From contig OX359191.1 of NCBI GenBank assembly GCA_947172415.1, forward strand, positions 7,673,130 through 7,737,129: DNA of 64,000 nucleotides, read 5' to 3'. Each line of letters begins with the position of its first letter. Position 1 is the stretch's first letter. The stretch comes from Chondrosia reniformis. Taxonomy: Eukaryota > Porifera > Demospongiae > Chondrillida > Chondrillidae. Below the pieces are notes generated by a model that had not been told where the DNA came from, made no database searches, and saw nothing but the letters and a program-made list of their open reading frames with translations. Position numbers and translations under genes: made by a program. Shown one piece after another: positions 57,460-64,000 of the stretch.

Positions 57460-58620
57460 TAGAATTATGTATACGTACATAATATATTTTAAATTCCTCA
57501 CCAAAAGATTTGAAAACAGAACTGGTATAAGAATGACAAAACAGATAAACAGAAAGTATGCCATGCCACTATAGATAATATCTCCTTCATTAAAAATACT
57601 GTCGTAGCCAGTAGCACCAGTACTCTGCATAAAGACTTTCATGATAGATTTCTGAGGACTACTGTAAGATACCAGACTGTCAGCCTATATAAGTCAATAA
57701 AAGTTAGAGAAATCTAGTTTTCCATTTTATGAAATAGCAGTCAATTATCAAACCAATAATTTGTGCTTTCATTTCTTACCCTGTGATCTCTGATCAGCAA
57801 CATGTAGAAGGGAATTGCAAAAGCAAATATTAAAAGAATGGGAAGAAATATCAGCTTTAGGAAGCTGAGGACAATGTTAAAGAACATGTTCATCGGAACA
57901 CCAGCGAACGGCATATCCTTAAGCATGATAACAAAGTTGAACCAAGCTGAGCAGACAGCCAGGGCACCTATTTGCCATTGCCAATCTGGGGTACACCAGC
58001 AGGGGTTCCCAAACCCAAACAGAAATATGATGCAACCTACGAATGTCCCCAACTGGAAGTAGTTTTGCCAGTCTTTCCAGTATTGGAGTACTGAAGTATA
58101 CATTTGTATACCTTCAACTATAAGGTAGCCACATATGAACAATATCAGAACAATAGACATGAAATTGAGTCCAACTATCAGTGAGGAAGCTCCTATACGT
58201 ATAGTATAAACAAAGAATGAAAAACATTATACATATATAGATGCATAGCATTATTTAGAATGCTTATATTTTGGATAACAATATTTATGCACTATATAAA
58301 CAAGGTACATTTCCATATATGGTGCAGAATATGTAATTATTTAGATATATACATGTGATACAATATTATCGGATGTATAATAACTGTGTACAAGCACGTA
58401 CCTTCACAATCAAAACCTGCATAAAGATATATACATAAAAGAGTAACATACAATAATTAATATACATATGTATATATTTAGATTACCTTAGTATATTGTA
58501 ACTTGCACTGTACGTATATATATGTTATTATGAATAAGTATATAATTATGTACATACTAGGACATTGCATGCTTAAATATACACCAACTGGTTATTTATT
58601 ACTTATACCCCGTTGCCATG
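56355..58620 (-). pseudogene. TRPA-like cation channel, 3' half, copy 2 (truncated, exons open)
   Basis: Fragment of an ankyrin-type TRP channel. Exons with good splice sites: 57780-58192, 57502-57684, 57099-57177, 56788-56991 and 56355-56573. The first encodes about three membrane helices, including WQIGALAVCSAWFNF and ILLIFAFAIPFYMLL. The second has the pore region MQSTGATGYDSIF and helix S6. The third has IGLAVGDTQNEKQKALL, the post-S6 signature of TRPA channels. The last two are basic and coiled coil, ending at a TAG (56355-56357). Tiny possible exons lie near 58410 and 58620, but the ankyrin repeats and S1 are absent, so this is a passenger fragment of a gene elsewhere. Labelled pseudogene because incomplete, although the exons themselves are unbroken. 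Confidence 0.72.
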
Positions 58621-59045
58621 TCATTAGGGGGGAGCCCATGTCTGAAATGACTAAAAGAACAAAGTAATGCATGAAATTTGCTTGAAGGATTAAAACATTT
58701 CAGGTAACGAATAAAACAATGGGTAAGATTTACTGCTTCAAGCCATACTTATATCCTATTAATCAGCAAATACTGTTGTACGTATAGGGTAGGTAATGCC
58801 CTCCCATTATCAGCTTGTTGTCATGGCAATGGGATATACATATAAATTATGTATATGTTCATTGTATGCTGATCAAATTTAAACAGCCCCTCACTTTGCC
58901 CAACTGGTCCATAACTGACATTTTTGGGACCTACAGTATACATATATTATCATGAAATATATGCCTCAAAGCCATATATACGTGTTACTGGCAGTGCTGG
59001 TATCTGGTTTACCTTACCTTTGATGTATGACGTCATAATGCAATA

Positions 59046-60326
59046 AGTCAAATTAATTCCTTACACACAGGTGAGCTGGTTAATGACTGGAAGTGCAATG
59101 TACACCAGTAGAGCCAGTAAAAAATTGAGAAAAATATATAGAGTGATTTTGTCACACTCAGTAGTACCAGCTCCTAATATTTGAAATTATCAGTGCTATC
59201 CTACTTGCTTTTTAAGGCCGAGAAGTATACTTTTGTATTGAGATTGAAGAACAGGATGCAATTATATAGAGTTGCCTTATTCACAATTACTTTAATTTAA
59301 ATACATGAAATTCCTTATTATATGTACCTGGTTAGTTAGTATCACTGCTGAAAAGACTGGAAACTGGAGATGTTAAGAAGATTGAAACAGAAGCTGTACC
59401 TCATTTTGAGCTGAAAAGTGATGAATTACTGGATGCAAGGAAGCCACAGTTGACTCAGATTGTTGGTAAATCATCCAATCAGCTTACAGATGTGCACACC
59501 AATCAGGATGTATCTTCAGTGCCTCCTAACCTCCTTGACCTAAGACAACTGCCTAGCCTAGATTACATCAGTACTGGTGCAGGAACCTTTAAGAACAATG
59601 AAAAGACTAAATTAGTAACTCCACCTGGAGACCATTCTGATGACCAGCAGAGTCTGGATGATATTCTCAAAGAATTTGGTGATGTCTCTAGTGATAACAG
59701 TGACAATAATGAACAGCAATTCACTGGAGGTGGTAAAACTGTGCAAGGTAATAGAATTTGTCCCAAACTTACAATATCCTTGCAAGCTATATTGGTGTGT
59801 TGGTAAAGGAGCCCTTAGTGAACATTTAGCTGTATGATGAACTGTAAATGGCAGTTGATGTACTTTTGAATACATTGATTAAACTTATACCTGTTTTAAG
59901 AACCCATGCATCTTTCTAATACCTAATTATTTGAGCTAACCTAATTGTATTGCTTGAGTTAGACAATATTGGTTCTGCATGACTGGTGACTTTTGATTGA
60001 GATATGTACATAGATATCTTTGCATCTTTTTCAAAATAATGCATTATTCCCTATTGTATATTCATGTAGGTCCTTCAAAGAGAGGCGCATCAAATGATAA
60101 TTATGAGTCAGATTTTGAGGACACTGAGGAGGTTATTGACCTAAACAAAGCCAGTACAAATGTCTTGTTGCAAAAGAAGGAGGAGATGGATATTCTCTTT
60201 GAAGCTAACAGAGTTACTCCCGGTGACAAAGACTGGGTGTATGATAAAGTAGTAGATTTTGGAGAAGAAGATAAATTGTCATGTGGTTGGGACGATGAAT
60301 CAGAGAACAGTGACATTGTCATTTAA
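59046..60326 (+). pseudogene. CEP19 3' duplicate, unit E (exons 4-5)
   Basis: Exon 3 remnant with donor, exon 4 at 59336-59747 and exon 5 at 60070-60326, all in open frame and nearly identical to the founder. As in unit D, the 5' exons are replaced by the passenger segment. Confidence 0.85.
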
Positions 60327-60530
60327 CTAGTTAGAGATGCTATATGAGAATGAAAGATTAATATATCCTCTTCAGAATTTAACTCCCCATTCACCCCGGC
60401 CTCCAACTATTCATCTTATATAATCATTTTGTGCATGAATGATCATTGATTTGAATATTATTACCATCCTTAATTACGTATTTGTTTCCTTTTTATGTTT
60501 GATAACTAGTTCTTGTGCCTTTTAGCTCTA

Positions 60531-61340
60531 TTAATGGGTAATGACTGATTTAGAGCCAACATAAAATATGCATCCTTTTTTTTCAACTTTAACAGGATAT
60601 TTCAGCTCACTGGGGTATACTGCGGTGGTTTCGATGCAAGAAAATCCTGCTTTCTTCAGGCAAGCAACCACAAAATCTTCTTCTACAGGTAGGTCATTGA
60701 AGAATTCATTCCCAACTTTGTAACCATCAACGCCCGGTGGGTGCTTCCAGCATCCAAGAATTATCTTTCCACCTTCTCTCACCAAAAATGACAGTTTATG
60801 AACGAAGACGTCGAATTCTTCTTCATTTCGAGCACAAGTTTCGACTACACCCACACAGGTTACAATGTCGTACGGACCTTCGTAGCCATTTTGTATGATC
60901 TTCTCACTACGAAGGTCACACGAAACAATTGCTTTGATGATGGCTTTGAGACGACGTTTGCGATCCTCAATTGCATCTTCCTTTCTGTTACCTTCGAAAT
61001 CTTCGACAACTTGTTTAAGGAAAGGAGACCAATCAAAAGCGTCAGGTTCGCTCTTCAGCCAGTCATTCAGGGCAGCTCGATTCTTCTCGGTATATTCAGC
61101 CATACAGATCTCAGACACTACACCTGCAGCACCTATAACAACATGGAACGAACACCCTGCCCCGTAGTCAAGCATATTGCGGCACAACTCTTGGTTTTCA
61201 TTGATCCTTTTAAAAGTGTCATGGATAAACTTGAGGATACCTTGTCTTCTGCCTAAAGTACCGCAGTAAGACTCTAAAAAGGATTTGGGGTCAAAGCGAT
61301 CCGAGTAATCCTGAAAATCAACTTTACCATGTTCTACCAT
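60531..61340 (-). CDS. NNMT-family methyltransferase, copy E
   Basis: Intact, 269 residues. Distinguishing changes: DFQDYSDRF, CGTLGRRQGIL, WLKSEPDAF, AIIKAIVSC and GSKSVITH. Upstream flank is of the A/B type (catagcgctagcctcgaac), without the hairpin found in C and D. Confidence 0.9.
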   Translation of the reverse strand: MVEHGKVDFQDYSDRFDPKSFLESYCGTLGRRQGILKFIHDTFKRINENQELCRNMLDYGAGCSFHVVIGAAGVVSEICMAEYTEKNRAALNDWLKSEPDAFDWSPFLKQVVEDFEGNRKEDAIEDRKRRLKAIIKAIVSCDLRSEKIIQNGYEGPYDIVTCVGVVETCARNEEEFDVFVHKLSFLVREGGKIILGCWKHPPGVDGYKVGNEFFNDLPVEEDFVVACLKKAGFSCIETTAVYPSELKYPVKVEKKGCIFYVGSKSVITH

Positions 61341-61379
61341 AGCGCTAGCCTCGAACTGTTACAGAGACCGTCTAGATAC

Positions 61380-61730
61380 GTGCTAATTAGGGCCCGCGGT
61401 CTCTTTGTTACTCCCAAACTGGCGCCAATCATTTTTATCGGCCTCAATTCGAGCCCGACTGTAGGTTCCCTATGAAACCAAAGATCATCACGGCTTTCAT
61501 TAACTGAAAATTATGAAGATATGCAGAGCATCTTTACTAGAAGAGCAAGCTTGCATAAATCAAACAGCTGCCCAGACCTTTCAGAAGATAATCTTTATGT
61601 TTCAATTATAGAAGGATTAAGCATCAGAAAGAAATGATATCAATAAATTAATTTGTTTATTCATGTACCCCTTGCTTCTCTATTGTGTGTATAATGTTGC
61701 AACTTACACTGTGATTATGCAATACAAGAA
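61380..61730. other. Unit E/F junction with a copy of the membrane-protein gene 3' end
   Basis: About 100 bp of unique, GC-richer DNA (agggcccgcggtctcttt onward) lead into a copy, at about 61490-61640, of the last coding part and 3' UTR of the gene at 41645-42743. Relative to that gene a small indel restores a longer frame ending in GLSIRKK. Confidence 0.75.
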
Positions 61731-61732
61731 AT

Positions 61733-63027
61733 ATGGAAGGCGAGAAAGTGCGGAATAAGACTTAGACCTCCTTCTCTCGTATTACTGTATAAAGAGACCA
61801 CGACAGGTTTTCGCATTTCCGTTTCAGAATATTTACCATAACTATTTAATTCACATGCATTTATGTGACTTAGACATGTTAATTACGTAGGTAAGCGGAG
61901 GAAGCGTATAATGTCTGTGAGGAACATCAGGAAGGCTAAAAGGTGAGACACCTATGCTGTGTTTCCTAAGTTGGAATGCTGTAGACTAATGAAATTCCTT
62001 ATTATATTTAAATACATGAAATTCCTTATGTACCTGGTTAGTTAGTATCACTGCTGAAGAGACTGGAAACTGGAGATGTTAAGAAGATTGAAACAGAAGC
62101 TGCACCTCATTTTGAGCTGAAAAGTGATGAATTACTGGATGCAAGGAAGCCACAGTTGACTCAGATTGTTGGTAAATCATCCAATCAGCTTACAGATGTG
62201 CACACCAATCAGGATGTATCTTCAGTGCCTCCTAACCTCCTTGACCTAAGACAACTGCCTAGCCTAGATTACATCAGTACTGGTACAGGAACCTTTAAGA
62301 ACAATGAAAAGACTAAATTAGCAACTCCACCTGGAGACCATTCTGATGACCAGCAGAGTCTGGATGATATTCTCAAAGAATTTGGTGATGTCTCTAGTGA
62401 CAACAGTGTCAATAATGAACAGCAATTCACTGGAGGTGGTAAAACTGTGCAAGGTAATAGAATTTGTCCCAAACTTACAATATCCTTGCAAGCTATATTG
62501 GTGTGTTAGTAAAGGAGCCCTTAGTGAACATTTAGCTGTATGATGAACTGTAAATGGCAGTTGATGTACTTTTGAATACATTAATTAAACTTATCTGTTT
62601 TAAGAACCCATCTTTCTAATACCTAATTATTTGAGCTAACCTTATTGTATTGCTTGAGTTAGACAATATTGGTTCTGCATGACTGGTGACTTTTTGATTG
62701 AGATATGTATATAGATATCTTTGCATCTTTTTCAAAATAATGCATTATTCCCTATTGTATATTCATGTAGGTCCTTCAAAGAGAGGCGCATCAAATGATA
62801 ATTATGAGTCAGATTTTGAGGACACTGAGGAGGTTATTGACCTAAACAAAGCCAGTACAAATGTCTTGTTGCAAAAGAAGGAGGAGATGGATATTCTCTT
62901 TGAAGCTAACAGAGTTACTCCCGGTGACAAAGACTGGGTGTATGATAAAGTAGTAGATTTTGGAGAAGAAGATAAATTGTCATGTGGTTGGGACGATGAA
63001 TCAGAGAACAGTGACATTGTCATTTAA
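61733..63027 (+). pseudogene. CEP19 duplicate, unit F (exons 1, 2, 4, 5; frameshifted)
   Basis: Exon 1 copy 61733-61806 carries a 1-nt insertion (gcgagaaagtg against gcgaaaagtg) that leads to an early TAG. Exon 2 copy 61891-61942 is intact. Exon 3 and flanking introns are deleted (about 61988). Exon 4 (62042-62453) and exon 5 (62771-63027) are complete. Joining exon 2 to exon 4 would also break phase, so the copy cannot encode CEP19. Confidence 0.88.
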
Positions 63028-63231
63028 CTAGTTAGAGATGCTATATGAGAATGAAAGATTAATATATCCTCTTCAGAATTTAACTCCCCATTCACCCCGG
63101 CCTCCAACTATTCATCTTATATAATCATTTTGTGCATGAATGATCATTGATTTGAATATTATTACCATCCTTAATTACGTATTTGTTTCCTTTTTATGTT
63201 TGATAACTAGTTCTTGTGCCTTTTAGCTCTA

Positions 63232-64000
63232 TTAATGGGTAATGACTGCTTTAGAACCAACATAAAATATGCATCCTTTTTTTTCAACTTTAACAGGATA
63301 TTTCAGCTCACTGGGGTATACTGCGGTGGTTTCGATGCAAGAAAATCCTGCTTTCTTCAGGCAAGCAACCACAAACTCTTCTTCTACAGGTAGGTCATTG
63401 AAGAATTCATTCCCAACTTTGTAACCATCAACGCCCGGTGGGTGCTTCCAGCATCCAAGAATTATCTTTCCACCTTCTCTCACCAAAAATGACAGTTTAT
63501 GAACGAAGACGTCGAATTCTTCTTCATTTCGAGCACAAGTTTCGACTACACCCACACAGGTTACAATGTCGTACGGACCTTCATAGCCATTTTGTATGAT
63601 CTTCTCACTACGAAGGTCACACGAAACAACTGCTTTGATGATGGCTTTGAGACGACGTTTGCGATCCTCAATTGCATCTTCCTTTCTGTTACCTTCGAAA
63701 TCTTCGACAACTTGTTTAAGGAAAGGAGACCAATCAAAAGCGTCAGGTTCGCTCTTCAGCCAGTCATTCAGGGCAGCTCGATTCTTCTCGGTATATTCAG
63801 CCATACAGATCTCAGACACTACACCTGCAGCACCTATAACAACATGGAACGAACACCCTGCCCCGTAGTCAAGCATATTGCGGCACAACTCTTGGTTTTC
63901 ATTGATCCTTTTAAAAGTGTCATGGATAAACTTGAGGATACCTTGTCTTCTGCCTAAAGTACCGCAGTAAGACTCTAAAAAGGATTTGGGGTCAAAGCGA
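63232..64000 (-). CDS. NNMT-family methyltransferase, copy F, cut by right edge
   Basis: Open from its stop at 63232 to the last base of the window, covering all but roughly the first 13 residues. Closest to copy E (WLKSEPDAF, CGTLGRRQG), with C-terminal GSKAVITH like B and D. One unique change in the VEEEFVVACL segment. The start codon lies beyond the window. Confidence 0.88.
   Translation of the reverse strand, partial: RFDPKSFLESYCGTLGRRQGILKFIHDTFKRINENQELCRNMLDYGAGCSFHVVIGAAGVVSEICMAEYTEKNRAALNDWLKSEPDAFDWSPFLKQVVEDFEGNRKEDAIEDRKRRLKAIIKAVVSCDLRSEKIIQNGYEGPYDIVTCVGVVETCARNEEEFDVFVHKLSFLVREGGKIILGCWKHPPGVDGYKVGNEFFNDLPVEEEFVVACLKKAGFSCIETTAVYPSELKYPVKVEKKGCIFYVGSKAVITH

Larger units (their letters stand above)
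55540..59040. other. Passenger segment, copy 2 (between units D and E)
   Basis: Second copy of the 3.5-kb segment, with TRPA-like exons, the MITE (56091-56170) and a ggat/gata microsatellite (57385-57460). Small indels separate it from copy 1, for example a shorter C-run near 58800. The period of the whole D/E unit is about 5.94 kb. Confidence 0.85.

Noticed and set aside
42895-64000. Interpretation of the array as a virus, integron or bacterial gene cluster
   Set aside because: Repeated units contain spliceosomal introns, animal genes (CEP19, TRPA-like) and no replication, integrase or capsid genes.

Overview
The window looks like nuclear DNA of an early-branching animal, most likely a sponge (a demosponge such as Amphimedon is my best guess; this is inference). 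It is AT-rich and gene-dense. Genes lie a few hundred bases apart, many introns are only 50-300 bp, and the gene set is metazoan: SPEN, CEP19, ATAD3, a TRIM-NHL protein, an Ig/LDLa/vWA extracellular protein and TRPA-like channel exons. There are no bacterial operons, rRNA or CRISPR arrays. Exon structures below were assembled by hand from reading frame, GT/AG sites and phase continuity.

Layout of the single-copy part (1-42.8 kb). 71-4357 (-): 5' two-thirds of an M13 (neprilysin-like) peptidase, running off the left edge. 5566-8800 (+): splicing factor SF3B4. 8993-11386 (+): Rab GTPase. 13244-15529 (+): single-exon TRIM-NHL protein. 16068-19537 (-): mitochondrial 2-oxoglutarate/malate carrier SLC25A11. 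20120-29090 (-): a compact SPEN homologue with four RRMs and a SPOC domain. 29449-34187 (+): secreted Ig-LDLa-vWA-Ig protein. 34653-36290 (-): single-exon RBR E3 ligase with a membrane helix. 36523-41199 (+): ATAD3. 41645-42743 (+): unrecognised tyrosine-rich single-pass membrane protein. SPEN/Ig-vWA and RBR/ATAD3 are head-to-head pairs only 358 and 232 bp apart, so they probably share promoter regions.

The last 21 kb (42.9-64 kb) is a recent tandem amplification. The founder unit is an intact five-exon CEP19 gene (+) followed tail-to-tail by an intronless NNMT/PNMT/INMT-family methyltransferase gene (-). The methyltransferase occurs six times (A-F; F is cut by the right edge) and is open in every copy. 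CEP19 is intact only in copy A; the other units carry only parts of it. Units D and E also carry a roughly 3.5-kb passenger segment with the 3' half of a TRPA-like channel gene and an 80-bp MITE. Unit F begins with a copy of the 3' end of the membrane-protein gene that precedes CEP19. The pattern suggests that the methyltransferase is the retained cargo. Copies C and D carry a roughly 60-bp inverted repeat that puts the start codon in a hairpin loop.

Repeats include several minisatellites, one of them 13 copies of an AP-1/E-box-like motif inside an SF3B4 intron. There are also two dispersed repeat families, a hAT-like MITE candidate and a tRNA-derived SINE candidate.
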